Shown: piece after piece, positions 22,440 to 33,559 of the stretch
How positions within the stretch are numbered: position 1 is the stretch's first letter
Layout of the letters: each line of letters starts with the position of its first letter
Assembly: GCA_008508345.1 (NCBI GenBank)
Contig: QNGE01001301.1
Location: forward strand, 26,408 to 90,407
Length of the DNA stretch: 64,000 bases
Direction of reading: 5' to 3'
Source of the DNA: Paragonimus westermani
Taxonomy: Eukaryota; Platyhelminthes; Trematoda; Plagiorchiida; Troglotrematidae
Translations under genes and position numbers: made by a program
Notes under the pieces: model-generated
What the model was told of the DNA's origin: nothing
The model's input: the letters and a program-made list of their open reading frames with translations, nothing else
Database searches by the model: none

Positions 22440-24240
22440 TTTCCGGCTTTATTATGCGCAGGCACCGGAGATTTCCACTACACGGTTTTTTCACATAATC
22501 GAGGTACTAGGCTGCCCACAGTACATCTCTAGTTTCACTCGGTTACGTACTGGCCGTAACCCATCACAGCTGAACCACGTATTCATTACCGAAGCGTTGA
22601 CAGCTGGTAACCGCAAACCCATCGCAGTAGGCGGACTAAGTGACCATGCAGTTGTCTTAGTTGACGCGCCTGACTGGATGAGCGGGTTGTAATCGCAAAC
22701 CTTTTGGAAAGTGGGTGTGAAGAAACTGTAGAGTTTAGAAATGCACGTTTGTGTGAACTTCACCATCACTCAATCCGCTGATAAACTCTGCATAAGGTTG
22801 ATCACCGTTCTTCTCGCAGCCGTTGGTGACACTACTTCATAGCCAGGCATCAAACGGAACAAGCTCTTAATCAACCACACTCTCGCAAACTCGAACTAAT
22901 CCTGATGAAGCGGTGTGATTAAACATGTTATCCAGCATCGGAGTCCGGATTCGATCAAAAAATATATGCTGCCTTAAGAAATTGGTGTACACCACCAATC
23001 CGACATGACCTACTTTGCCATTAAAAATGTCTCAGGAGGCGCTTTGTTGCTAATCCAAATATGCTGTCCTGCTTTGTGACCCCACCCTGTAAGGCAAAAG
23101 CCGGGGTTCCTTGAGTTCTAGGCTAGCCAGGCCGTATTAGCTCTGATATCAAAGCCGCCGATGTGCCCACCGAGTTTCACATCAGCATTTCTGCACGGTC
23201 GCCATCCGTTTCTAAGGCCGGTCTCGGCACTGATGGCACTTGCAATGTGGATACTACCTCCAGGGTAGTGTTGGCAAAATTCGGGTTCTCTGAGAACGCC
23301 TGCCTTAGCCCAGACGGTTTGTATTCCAAGGACTTGCCCGAAGCGGTTAAATAGCTCGCCGATCCACCAAACTTATTTTTTACGAAATCTGTCTCATACG
23401 AGACGGCGCTCAGCAGCAAGGCACTCACAAACATCACTCTCATTTTTAAGGGCGGTGGGCGTCGTTATCTCGGTGGTTAAAGGCCGTTCGCTTCGGTACA
23501 GAGCATCTCGAAAATTCCAGAGGCGTTCCCGTGCGGCTCGCTTTATAATTATCACATCCTCCATGATATCTTCTCCACTATATATCAAGGGTTTCATTAT
23601 AGCCGTTCGTGCACTACAAATGTGCCAGTAGCCACTGATAAGTGGAACAAAATAGTTAATGAAGGCAGTCGCAGTGATGTCGTACACACCGTTTCTGCCA
23701 AGGCATTTGATTGTGTGAACCGCGTTGATTTAATGGGCGAGCTTTTCGGATATGGGGTACAGGGCAACCCCAACCGGTGACTTGAGTTACTTCTCGTCGA
23801 TCGTCCGCAAATATTTCACGTAAACAGCGCATCATCTACCCGCAGTCCTAGACTCAGTGGAGTAATTCAGAGTTGAACCCCTGGCCCGCTTCTACTTCTG
23901 ATGTCTAACGACGGCCTTTCATTTTCGGTCATCTGCCGTTAGTACCGCCTGCTGATGACGTCCAAATATTTTGTGCCATGAACACTGCCAACGATTCTCT
24001 TATCCCGTAGAAGGATAACATTCTACTTGGTTGATCCCAGGTGAAACAACTGAACTCTAATGGTAACGAGTGCAAAGTTACGCGCAACCACAACTGTCCG
24101 AACGCCACACATTACCTCGAAAGTTATCCGATTCAGACAGTTCTTGTTGAGAAGTACTCAGCAGCCACTGTTCTGCACACACTTTCGGGCTATCCAAACG
24201 TAGAAGGGAATGCAAAGAGGGAGCGGTAAAACGCCGCAAC
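22440..24240 (+). mobile_element. LINE remnant (LINE-D), endonuclease end and RT
   Basis: Forward pieces give the end of an APE endonuclease (LNHVFITEALTAGNRKP and GGLSDHAVVLVD, about 22557-22663), followed by a damaged linker. RT blocks come next: AKAFDCVNRVDLMGELFGYG with GVQGN (about 23700-23770) and VNSASS then LSGVIQ (about 23820-23865), and farther on the downstream HYLESYPIQTVLV region (24110-24150). Its wording (FGYGVQGN, LSGVIQ) separates it from LINE-A. It stops at about 24240, where a LINE-A copy in the same orientation begins. Confidence 0.75.
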
Positions 24241-24264
24241 TCAATGCTTTTCCTGGAGAACGGT

Positions 24265-25532
24265 CTCATTTCTTATACGTGGCGTGGCTGCTTTCCCAAT
24301 TGAGCAGGCGTACCGAATGTTGATTTTTATGCGTAGTCTGATGGTGAAAAGAGACAACGGCCTCATCTCGATTTCGCTAAGGCCTTCGACCGTGTTCGAC
24401 GTGGTTCTCTCAAGCACAAGCTGGAAGCTTGGTCCTCTGCCGGATTGCCTCCTTTTCTTAATAGCAAGACTTTCAGAGTCAAAACTGAATCAGACCTTTC
24501 TTCCGCCCCCCTGAATTCTGCAGAGACTATTCAAGAGTATGTGCTCGGATACCTCCTGTTTCTTATTTACCTCAACGACCTTTCATACAGTGGTCCTAGC
24601 AACATTCCTCTCTGCACCGACGATCTAAATATTTGGAATGCCAGTGACCCCAATGCACTACAAGTAGTTCTTGCCGCGATCAGGTGGTGGTCGGACGATC
24701 GAAGTCTCCTCTTAATCGACAGTATAAGAGCATACATTACACTCCATGGAGACTCTGGCAATTCTTTCGTGCTTCATAGTACACTCAGAACAGTGGATAT
24801 CACGAAAATTGACCTGACGAAGGATCTGGGCACCTGGGTGTCACCTAACTTATCTTTTGCACACCACCATGAATTTGTCCCAAAAAGAGGTCCGCTACTC
24901 TTACAGTAATAAAACAAACCTCCTTGCGCCTGAATAAGAGAGCATTTCAGACACTTGGTGGTGTTTGTACAGGACCATCACTGGGGTACATCAATCACGC
25001 CGTGTGTGCTAGCTTGAAGAATGGCATACTCATTGCTAAGCATGTTCAACGGGTGGCTACCAAAGTGGTCACTAGTCTGCAGCATGTGACTTATGGGTTG
25101 CGACTCAAAATTCTAAAGATTTAGTTGCTTGAATTTGGCAGACTTCGCGGTAACTTAGTTTTTACACACTAGCTGAATTGTTCTTTATCCTAGAGGTTGA
25201 TAGTGGTCGACAGAGTCATATTAAGGAGCTCTACAAGTCTCGTCCCCACACCATCTCCAGAGAGCATTTCCTCCTTAGAGGATAATCAATCACTAGTGCT
25301 ACCTCCCTTCTGAGGCCATTATTTCTACCTCTACTGATTGCCTTAAAAAATTGATGGTTCCGAAACCTTACTGTGTTCTTTGTACATGCTCTAATCTCCA
25401 AGAGCGGCGCTACGCCGTTTTCGGTGACTCTTTCTGGTTAACGAGCGCTCGCGGGATAGCGTAACAGATAATCTGACTGGAACCTTGTTACTTTGCCCCC
25501 CAGCATCAAACCTGTGTATTCATCTCTGAAAC
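24265..25532 (+). mobile_element. LINE-A4, 5'-truncated and decayed
   Basis: Forward frames 24284-24514 and 24445-24909 carry LINE-A RT blocks: RMLIFMRSLMVKRDNGLIS, FRVKTESDLSS, FLIYLNDLS, the catalytic region as LCTDDLNIWNASDPNALQ (A of YADD reads T), and LHGDSGNSF. After a frameshift at about 24910, the C-terminal and 3' UTR blocks continue to tgtattcatctctgaaa at 25532, equivalent to the 3' ends at 8556, 45418 and 47990. Endonuclease and ORF1 are absent. Confidence 0.85.
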
Positions 25533-25891
25533 CACTCAAAAGAAAAAAATGGTGTGGCACTGCTTATCTCTAGATACATTGTCGATGTAGGGGCAATTTT
25601 CCTTACATTAACGCTGTATCTAGAGAAAAATGTCTTACACCAGTTTTTCCGTGAATAATTGGTAAGCGTTGGTGGATACAGGGACAGGTAGGAGCTTATC
25701 ATTCACCTACGACTCATACAAAGCAGATAACGTCTTCAGTTGCAGTCTGGAACGATTATAATCGACAACTGGCGTAATGTCATTCCAGTAACCGACCACC
25801 CTGTGACAGAGAGTTTCAACCATCAAGCGTCAATCTGAAGGCACCTATGGCGAAAGGGGGTGTCTCTCTGATGCTTGATGGTCACGTGTAT
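25533..25891. other. No recognisable gene
   Basis: About 360 bases between two LINE pieces, without a recognised motif. A minus-strand 60-codon frame at 25702-25520 is probably chance. Confidence 0.4.
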
Positions 25892-26102
25892 CAGACAACA
25901 GTGAGGGCTGTGCTAATTTACGGCGACGAACCTTGACCACTCTGGGTAGAAGACGTGAACCGACTTCAGGTATTTGACCACGGATGTCTTCGTTCCACCG
26001 TTCGTATCGGGTGGCACCTTCGAACAAGCAACAATAAGGTTTGGGGGCAGTTCTTTGGCACTGACTGTCAACCGAATTCTTTTGTTCAGTCCCTACATTT
26101 GC
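25892..26102 (+). mobile_element. C-terminal fragment of another LINE lineage
   Basis: One forward frame reads QTTVRAVLIYGDEP, a stop, then PLWVEDVNRLQVFDHGCLRS, RIGWHLRTSN and FFGTDCQ. This is the C-terminal region that follows RT in the LINE group often mis-annotated as craniofacial development protein 2 or RTE-like RT. It ends at the single N at 26103, where a duplicated segment begins, so the break may be an assembly junction rather than biology. Confidence 0.65.
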
Positions 26103-26103
26103 N
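26103..26103. other. Single ambiguous base (N), probable assembly join
   Basis: The only N that I see in the window. It is followed immediately by 154 bases that are repeated exactly at 26775-26928. Confidence 0.9.
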
Positions 26104-26257
26104 CCTCCGCCCATTTTAGGGGCTTAGGTGAGCTGCTACAGGAGCAGTGTAGAATTGTCGCCAGTGGTCAAACGACGCCCGGATGGATGCCGTTGGTTGC
26201 TGCACACTTTCATGGTTTAGCAAATCTGGTACCTTATTACACTTTTCTTCAGTGACA
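26104..26257 (+). repeat. Exact 154-bp direct repeat, copy 1
   Basis: Identical over its full length to 26775-26928 and in the same orientation. It starts directly after the N at 26103. In a region where all other repeats have diverged, perfect identity points to a collapsed or padded assembly gap, or to a very recent duplication. Confidence 0.95.
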
Positions 26258-26444
26258 TTGTGGGCTAGTCACGAGGTATTCTGCGTTCCGTAAGCAAAGG
26301 ACGGGACCTGGGACGGATCCCTGAACAGTAACACGGCAGTCCGTGGCTATCTCAAGATGCGGGTTTCCAACCTTGAACTTAAATCCCCGTTTCATAAGAA
26401 ATACTGTGCCCATTCAGCTACTTAGTTGGAGGTATCAAACCTCC

Positions 26445-26765
26445 CTAACTTGTGGACGAGACAATGGTGACATGGTGAATAGAAGGCTGAAATTGGTGTA
26501 GTGTTGCCAGAGTTTCCTGCATTCGTTCGAAGTTCTCGTGACCTCGCCCATATAATACAAAGGGGTGGGTGTAAAAACACTCTCTGGAACCTTTTTGTGC
26601 AGGGCTGAAAGGGTGGTTTCCAACCAGATACATCAAAATCTCATCCTCAATAAAACCTTCCAGGCACTTCCCAAACGTACTCGTGAGGTTCGTCGGCCTG
26701 CGGTTTTCTAACTTAATTCTCGAGCCCACCTTATCAATAACGACAGCAGTGGCTAACCGTCGCTC
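26445..26765 (-). mobile_element. LINE RT N-terminal fragment
   Basis: The minus frame 26729-26445 begins MGSRIKLENRRPTNLTSTFG and continues GFIEDEILMYLVGNHPFSPA, the first RT block of a non-LTR element (KLENYRPISLTS-like, then the HxLxSPxQxGF-like block). The sequence just upstream (TAVVIDK) fits the preceding block. The frame ends before the catalytic motifs. It is a different family from LINE-A. Confidence 0.75.
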
Positions 26766-26774
26766 ATGTAGAAT

Positions 26775-26928
26775 CCTCCGCCCATTTTAGGGGCTTAGGT
26801 GAGCTGCTACAGGAGCAGTGTAGAATTGTCGCCAGTGGTCAAACGACGCCCGGATGGATGCCGTTGGTTGCTGCACACTTTCATGGTTTAGCAAATCTGG
26901 TACCTTATTACACTTTTCTTCAGTGACA
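26775..26928 (+). repeat. Exact 154-bp direct repeat, copy 2
   Basis: Identical to 26104-26257. It overlaps the 3' end of the unrecognised minus-strand frame 27101-26787, so if either copy is native it is more likely this one. Confidence 0.95.
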
Positions 26929-27101
26929 AGTATCTTTCTCATTTTACTGGGAGCTCTGGACCCTTCCAACTTTGATAGGGCCGTGTTCACGCCGTCTCCT
27001 GTGTGAACCCCCAGTAAAAATTGAAGCCGGTTGGCTTTTATCGCGTCATCGGTGGTTGTTCCACAAGTTCTTCCAATATAGCTCTTATTTTTTCTCTGCA
27101 C
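26787..27101 (-). CDS. Unrecognised 104-codon open frame
   Basis: The minus frame is open from MQRKNKSYIGRTC to PVAAHLSP. It is hydrophilic, with no cysteine pairs or membrane segment, and I recognise no domain. It sits next to a LINE RT fragment on the same strand but does not look like the segment that normally precedes RT. It may be part of an unknown repeat. Its last 142 bases lie in the duplicated segment 26775-26928. Confidence 0.2.
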   Translation of the reverse strand: MQRKNKSYIGRTCGTTTDDAIKANRLQFLLGVHTGDGVNTALSKLEGSRAPSKMRKILVTEEKCNKVPDLLNHESVQQPTASIRASFDHWRQFYTAPVAAHLSP

Positions 27102-28034
27102 GCATCTTCAGAATGTGTGTACGAATAAAAGCCATTTGACGCGGCTTCCGTCTTTTGCGCAAGGCCTTCCCTGAGGCGATGCTCCGTCAGAAGCTGAGCC
27201 TTGAAAGCTGCACCTCCACAGACTTTTTGCTGTAACCACCTACCATGTTCTCCGCCTTTCAGTATTTATTGCTCTTGCTGAGCGCTCTATTTGCCGTCAG
27301 TCTCCACCAGGGCAGACGATTTTCAACCCCTCTTTGTCATCGTCATCACCACTAGTCACAAGCATGATAACCAGACAATGTGGCTCAGACGGCCGCTTAC
27401 CTCAACAATAACATTAGAGGAATGCGTTACCAAGAAGTTTCAGAATTAATAAAAAAATCGTGTTGAAGAATTAGAAATGACATTGATGCAGGCACGCTAG
27501 TGAATGCGACAGAGCTCCACCTCGGACAGCATTCCAAACCAACGATCCGTGATCATAAGAGGTAGGCGAACTGGGTAGATGTTGCGTGTCTGGTTGAGGT
27601 CCTCGCGATCAATTGAGTCGATGGCTAGAATACGTTATTCAAGAAAGAAGTGTGTGCCAGTCAACTGTTTTCGCAACCCTATCCTCTCTAGTTCTTACGA
27701 CTAGTCGTATATGAATAATTCTCAACCTTCTTCTTCTGGGATACTCCGTGTCACTGTTGATGTGAGCGTCAACGCAAGCCACAGTACCTTTCGGTCAAGC
27801 TCATGGTCGCTATGACGAGGACGAAGGTGATTAAAAGAGGTGAACGTCCTGAATAGATGTCCATGAACAATCACTCCTCCTTAAGGGCGACCTTGATCGA
27901 AACACATTTTCCTGGAATTCCTCTGCAAAGAAAGCACTTATAGAGAGCATTAAGAGCAACTGACTTGACAGCAGCTTTTTGACCTAAAAATCCACGATGA
28001 CCGGCACCTAGTAGAGTGCCCGCTCCTCTTTATA
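27102..28034. other. No recognisable gene
   Basis: No open frame of interest and no repeat similarity seen within the window. Confidence 0.4.
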
Positions 28035-28436
28035 CTAGAAGTGTGAAGTAGTCCATGAGTTCTGCAAGCTCTCATTTGATGATTTTCCACTTATCTTTAG
28101 GTAAATTGCTTTCCTCCGTGAGGACCCAAGACTTGCTCGTGCCACTTCAAAAAGCCATGTCTGTTCCGTCGGTTCAAAGTCCCGGATAAATTTCCTCGTG
28201 GAAGGCCTTTTCTCCGCATCGGCAGTGAAGATCGTGACACAGCACACACTCTCCCCCAATGAGGTCTCATTTTTCAATTCGACAACGTTTATCTGACGCT
28301 GAGTAACTGACAGATTTAACACAGATAGTCCGTACTCGTGAAAAATTTGGGCAGGGTCCCGAACATGTTGACTTAGAGGGTGGAGGCAACTTATCCCAGC
28401 ATACTCCTTAAAAAGTATTCCTGCTGGCTGTTTCAT
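28035..28436 (-). CDS. Unrecognised 133-codon open frame
   Basis: One of the longer frames outside mobile elements, from MKQPAGILFKEYAG to SLQNSWTTSHF. It has a mixed, protein-like composition and no recognised motif. A second minus-strand frame, 28760-28509 (83 codons), lies upstream with about 70 bases between. They could be neighbouring exons or chance; I see no clear splice pair joining them. No function is proposed. Confidence 0.25.
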   Translation of the reverse strand: MKQPAGILFKEYAGISCLHPLSQHVRDPAQIFHEYGLSVLNLSVTQRQINVVELKNETSLGESVCCVTIFTADAEKRPSTRKFIRDFEPTEQTWLFEVARASLGSSRRKAIYLKISGKSSNESLQNSWTTSHF

Positions 28437-29611
28437 AGTCCCAAGAAATGTTTAGCAGATTAAAAGTCCCATTTGGCATTATGTTCTTTGGACCATTGGA
28501 TAATAGAACTAGGGCATCCGGTGGGTCCTTGTCTTCTTAACTACTAGCGAGCGGTCGTCCATAGGCACTGGAAATAAGCAAACTTCTGCCATCTTCTTTG
28601 GCGCTTCAAGAGCATGGAGCTTCTCACTGCTTCTGCAGGTTTTGCCAACAGCAATATCCCACATCCGCACTTCCGCCCGCCGGTGTAGCCTGTAAATGGA
28701 AAGACACTCTGGAAAGCACCTGTTTACAGTTTCTTCAGGTTCCAGACAAGTTTCAGCCATGCTGCGGGTATTAATTTTATTTCAGTTCAGTTTAGATCAG
28801 AGGAATTAAAGCTGATAGCTGGATGATGTCCAATATTTGTACCAATGGGCTCCAATGATCCCAACGTGCTGCAACAAATTTACATCATGTGTACATCAGC
28901 AACAGCGGCATTTGTGTATCAAAACGTGAGGCTCTTTTCCTGCAGTAAGTGCCCCGATATTTTCATTCTGCCAAAACTCCCTTCGGGTCCTCTGTCAAAG
29001 GGGATTGTCTATTCTTTTGGGGGCTTCCTTCTCCAGCGCCATACGGTTTTTATTCCTGCTTTCTTTGACTTCCTCACTCTTTTGACTTTGTACTTCGTAT
29101 CTTCACAAACCAGTCGCAATCTGTTTGTAGCAGGTTGTTCGGCGGAACTTCGACAACTTGCAGGCGGGAACAACCATATTTAACTTCGGCCTGGCCTTAT
29201 ATGGACTATTGTGGCTTCCATTTATCCATTTTTTGATGTTATGCTGTTTGTGAATGACGCTTTCTGTTGCCGTGAGTGAAGTTTCTCCACTTTCGTTACC
29301 TTGACGACTAGCACTGGGCCGCCGGCCATGAAATACATTCGTGTGGGTGCATTTGTGGCCGCCCGAACAGGGGCTGAAATTGTCCTAGTCCACGCAGCTT
29401 GACCGATTTTCCACAACTAAGCTTCTGCGTTACGCCGAGTTAGTAGTCAGTAGTAAACGTGCACCTATGGTCTGAATGGAAACACCAGATGCTCTCATAG
29501 GTGAGAACAGTGACTTACTGCCACAGCTGGCGCCCGGTTATTTGTTCGGAATAATCTGGTATCTACCGCGTGATAGGTTTTATGCTCTGTCACCCGTGTT
29601 GGATATACAGT
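28437..29611. other. No recognisable gene
   Basis: Holds the minus frame 28760-28509 and a forward 112-codon frame at 28845-29183 with hydrophobic runs, neither recognised. Nothing else is seen. Confidence 0.35.
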
Positions 29612-29946
29612 CGGTTATAACTTAATCCTACTGAAAACGAGCGCGAATGACTGATACGAACAACGATGAATGAATAACACGGATAGAGCCTTTTGCCGAT
29701 TGGCCCAAAGACCGCAAACGACGAGAGCCAATCAAAACACGGACAGGGCAATGCATGCGGCTGCCAGACACTGCAGATTTACACGAGAAATTGGTTGATA
29801 TAGGGAATCACTGACCTTGTGGCCGCGTGAGGGCGCGGAAAAGTGTTTGAATCCCATGCTATTCCATATCTCAGTGACGGCTTGATATATCCGATTTCCG
29901 ACAGCAAAATCGTGTTCATCGAGTTAGGTCTAACCTGACCCCAACA
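29612..29946 (-). repeat. LTR-like repeat R2, copy 1 (probable 3' LTR)
   Basis: On the minus strand it begins tgttggggtcaggttagacc at 29946 and ends near 29612. Directly upstream on that strand is the purine-rich run aaaagggaga, which fits a polypurine tract. It resembles 50229-50584 and 48820-49083 along most of its length. Its place 430 bases beyond the integrase of the minus-strand gypsy element at 30.4-34.4 kb makes it a likely 3' LTR of that element. The LTR role is inferred. Confidence 0.55.
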
Positions 29947-30378
29947 TCTCCCTTTTGAAGAGGTTGAACATACGACGAAAATGAGGGTTGAACTTACGGA
30001 GGCGTCACTGTGCGCCGTGCTTAAATGGCCCATCCTCTAGTGAAAGGCTCACTTGGCGGACTGCTCGTTGGTGGTCGCTCCTACGGGATTCGACTTGTAG
30101 CGACATTCTTGGTTTGCCACGTATTCCAACTATTTCGCTATATATTTTGACCGTTGGCACTATTGACATTGCTTGGTTGTATGTCTGAATTTTCTCGTTG
30201 GTTCGATCGCACAAGGTCACAATTGCACTTGCACCTTCCGGACGCTAGCTACTGGTCTGTTGCGCTTTGCTTCTGTTGCGTTTTCCTCACAGCTCGCTTT
30301 CCCGGTCTCTTTGCAATAAACGTCGTTGTCCTATAATCAGTTTTTCTGATTTAATTATTGTGGAGAATAGGCACGATT

Positions 30379-31208
30379 CTAGACAGAAATGTACCAGTCC
30401 TCTACAGACTGAGAGGGACCAAATGTGTCCACCACGATATCCAACTGCACTTCTTTCTTGCCCGGCGATAGTTCGGCGATAGTTATGGGCTGGAAGCAGT
30501 TGACGTGGCGTATCGAAATGGTTGCTTTGACTACAAAAATAACGTTAACCAGCTTTCCATGGATTCGATCCTGGGACCATTCAGTAAAACCGCTGAGACA
30601 GTTCCGGGCCAGAGCAGCCTTATCACTGTTGGAGTGTCGGGGGTTGGCGCTGTGTCGCTGATTAGACCTGCTTTCCATTGCTGCATCCTGGGATCTCTCG
30701 ATAGCGACAGTCAAGAGGATGGAGTCCAGCGGAAATCGGATTTTTCGTTCAATAGGAGTCTTAGCTTGTGCTTGCCCATCAGGCGTGCGCGGATTTGGGG
30801 CTGCTCGGTAGTGCGCCGGGAATGTTTTCAACACCTCTACAGTCTTCCCTTTCTCCTAAACCTTCTGAATGGAACGTTTGGACGTGCCCACAAGGCGCCA
30901 TGTCTGGCCGTTGGACTGGGGGTGGTAAGGTGGTAATCGGATATGACTGATACCGTTCTGATGACAGAGGTCGACAAATATTTAGGTTCCGTTGGGATGT
31001 CGGCACGTTCTCCAAACAGTATCCAATCATTGAGAATTGATATCGCGGAACATCTCTGGAAGAATTGCGCCAAGTCACCCATTAGTCCTCTGTCCGGTGT
31101 GTGCCTATATTTGTGGAATATGACAGACTGCAGTGTCTGGTGTTGTAGAGCTGCCGCAGAAGCCATTTGAGTCGTAACCAGGGCTGTCTGAATTACTTTG
31201 GAAAACAC
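30379..31208 (-). pseudogene. Gypsy integrase C-terminal remnant
   Basis: Frames 31208-30837 and 30834-30379 are open for 123 and 151 codons. Between them they carry a broken version of the HPQSNGQAER block (near 30910) and then a clear integrase tail: FPAHYRAAPNPRTPDGQAQ, KTPIERKIRFPLDSILL. The last part, VDTFGPSQS, matches the post-integrase tail of related elements. The catalytic core is frameshifted. Confidence 0.8.
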
Positions 31209-31229
31209 TTGATTGACCTCTGCTTCAAA

Positions 31230-32650
31230 GAGTACTGCAGCAACTACAGCCCCTTACGGTTCAGGTGTCTGCCAGTCAACTAGGCGGTAGAGCGCAACTG
31301 CCTGTCCAGTGTTCGTCGTTGACGTGTATTTTATCTCGAGGTTGCAGTTGAGCACAGTCGTGGCCCTTTGATGAAGGCGGTTGGCCCTGTAGATGGAGGT
31401 GACTTTTGAATCAAAGACAGCGAGTAGCTGTTTGCTGTCAGTCAGCAGAACGGAATGCGGACGAAGGGCATTTTGTGAAAATGATTCACTGCAAAAACAA
31501 CGGCAAGTATTTCATCATCTACCTGCTCATAGTTGTCTCTTGTTAGCTATGGAGAGCGAGCAGCGTAAGCGACTGCTTCCTAGGAGACATCATCTCAGAA
31601 AGTTGAGATGACAGCTCCCACTCCGTAGCTTGATGAGTCTGATGCAAACACCAACTAGAAGGTGGAGCCCGAAGACATCGGCAGGCCTTCGTAGTTCAGT
31701 ATCGTCTTCGAGTTGTGTGTACTTGTCTTCTACGAACCGGTCCTAACAGAAATTCAAAGGGGCACTAATGTGACGTATGGTGGGCGTAAACCTGCTCTGG
31801 TGATTGACAATGCCCAGGAATGAAGGTGGGGCAGATACATTTGAAGGTGGCGGCATATCGACAAAAGCCTGGATTTTGTTGAGATATGGGCGGCTGCCAT
31901 TAAGATTGATGGTGAAACCCAGGCAGTTGATTGAGTGCACGAGGAATTTGCGCTTTTTCTGACGAACACGGAATTGTAGTCGGTTATGCATCCTAGAACG
32001 AGGTCCAAGTTATCACTCAGTTCTGCTTCAACGGCCCCGGTCGAAACGGGTTCGTCCATATGGGCGGCTGCAAATGGAACATCGGTGAGCATACTATCTG
32101 ATACCTACTGATATACCGCCAGCGCAGCCTTCAAGCAAAACGAAAGACTGTTACTGGAGCAGCCTGCGACGAGTGTTGATTGTCAGTGGCTCCTTCGAAG
32201 ATTCTGAGACCTCCACCTGTAAACAGGCGTCCGTCAGACCTAACTTCGTGAAGCACTCGCCACCGTTCAACTTCGGAAATAGATCATCAGGCAGAGGGAG
32301 AGGGTGCCTACCACAGAAGCATCTAGGCCTATGGGAAAGTCAGCGCGAATCCTCGCGACTCGGGTGAGCTTCTTTACGACTACGATTGGTGTGGCCAAAG
32401 CGAAATAGTTGGATGGTTACAGGAGACCGGCTTCTGTGGATGGTCGAGTTCCTGGCCAACAAGAGGCAGGGCGGCGTACTACACTTGGTGATTTTGTCTT
32501 GCATTAGAAATAAGGTGCAAAACAGCATTTGTTTTGTCGCGACGTCCTAAGCCTACCTGGACAACTGCGGAGTGCTTCCGGCTCAACCTGTCGGTAACAC
32601 ACGAAGGGCCGGTAGTGTCACACAAAACCATTAGGCCCACATCGTTTCTG
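31230..32650 (-). pseudogene. Gypsy RT and RNase H remnant
   Basis: RT begins near 32530 with KTNAVLHL-like sequence, then shifted frames read YAALPLVGQELDHPQK and SLWPHQS. The frame 31991-31743 carries the later RT part (RKFLVHSINCLGFTINLNGS, VDMPPPSNVSAPPSFLGI). RNase H is read at 31690-31260: FASDSSSYGVGAVIS, NYEQVDDEILAVVFAVNHF and NTGQAVALYRLV. The catalytic YxDD box reads HMDE and is dead. Confidence 0.85.
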
Positions 32651-33559
32651 AACCATTGTCCATCTGGCGGCTGACGGACGCCTTCAATGAGCTAATCGCG
32701 CCGGTCCAGTTCAGCCTCAATAAGTCCAGCTCCGAGTGAGTTGTGAGCTAGCAACTGTCTTGGAACTGGGTGTCGCGAGTGAGACCTCACAAGGTAGCCC
32801 ATTACATATCCTCAAGGCGCCATCTGAATCATCGCCAGCACTGTATGTAGTTGGCATCACGGAAGTCCAGCCGGTCAAGTCCCATGTCTTCCTTCACATG
32901 AGAGTGATAACGGAGGCGGTGCTCACTTATAGCCAAGCTGCGATACCACTGAGTGGCAACGTAATTTACTACAACCTGGAAGCATAGCCGACCAATCATG
33001 TAGCAAAGATGAAGCGGGCTGGCCTCTGGAATAATAATAATATATATTTCTCAGCACACGTATGAGAAGCAAACTGGGTTATGCGCGACCAGTGAAGATA
33101 CTTAGAGGCTCTGCAAAGCAACCGATGATTAAGCAGTGGCACAAGCGTGAAACACGTTTCCAAAAAGCGCGTGATAAAAAAGCGATTGTACTTTTCAATT
33201 GTGTGTGGATCGGAGTTTCAAAAAGTCCAAGGTCACTGTTGGGAGAAGGTCTGAATGCACCTTCAGTGTCTCGCCATTATGTGATATAACTATCGTCGGG
33301 AGATTATTAAGATGAGTCAGCTTTGTCGAGGTAGGACGTAAATTTCTGAAATCCAGCGAACGACTAGGCAGACCCCAGGGCAGGACTTCGTAAATTGCTG
33401 GAAACTGTCAAAAACTTGAAAATCTCACGATCCGCTCAGCCGAGACGAGGTTTCGTCTGTCCGTTCGTCACAGAAAAATTTCTCGCAAAACGGATGTCTA
33501 TGGGACTAAGAAAGAGAAGGTACTCTCACACATGAAATGAGAAAATCGTCGGTAGGGGA
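32651..33559. other. Gypsy interior, protease region not readable
   Basis: This should hold the protease of the minus-strand gypsy element, but no DTG-type motif can be read. A short taata run occurs at about 33032-33042. Forward frames here (for example 33062-33289) are probably antisense noise. Confidence 0.4.

Noticed and set aside
22491..23443. Minus-strand frames of about 90 codons at 22491-22769 and 23177-23443
   Set aside because: Antisense to LINE-D; forward frames carry the endonuclease and RT blocks.
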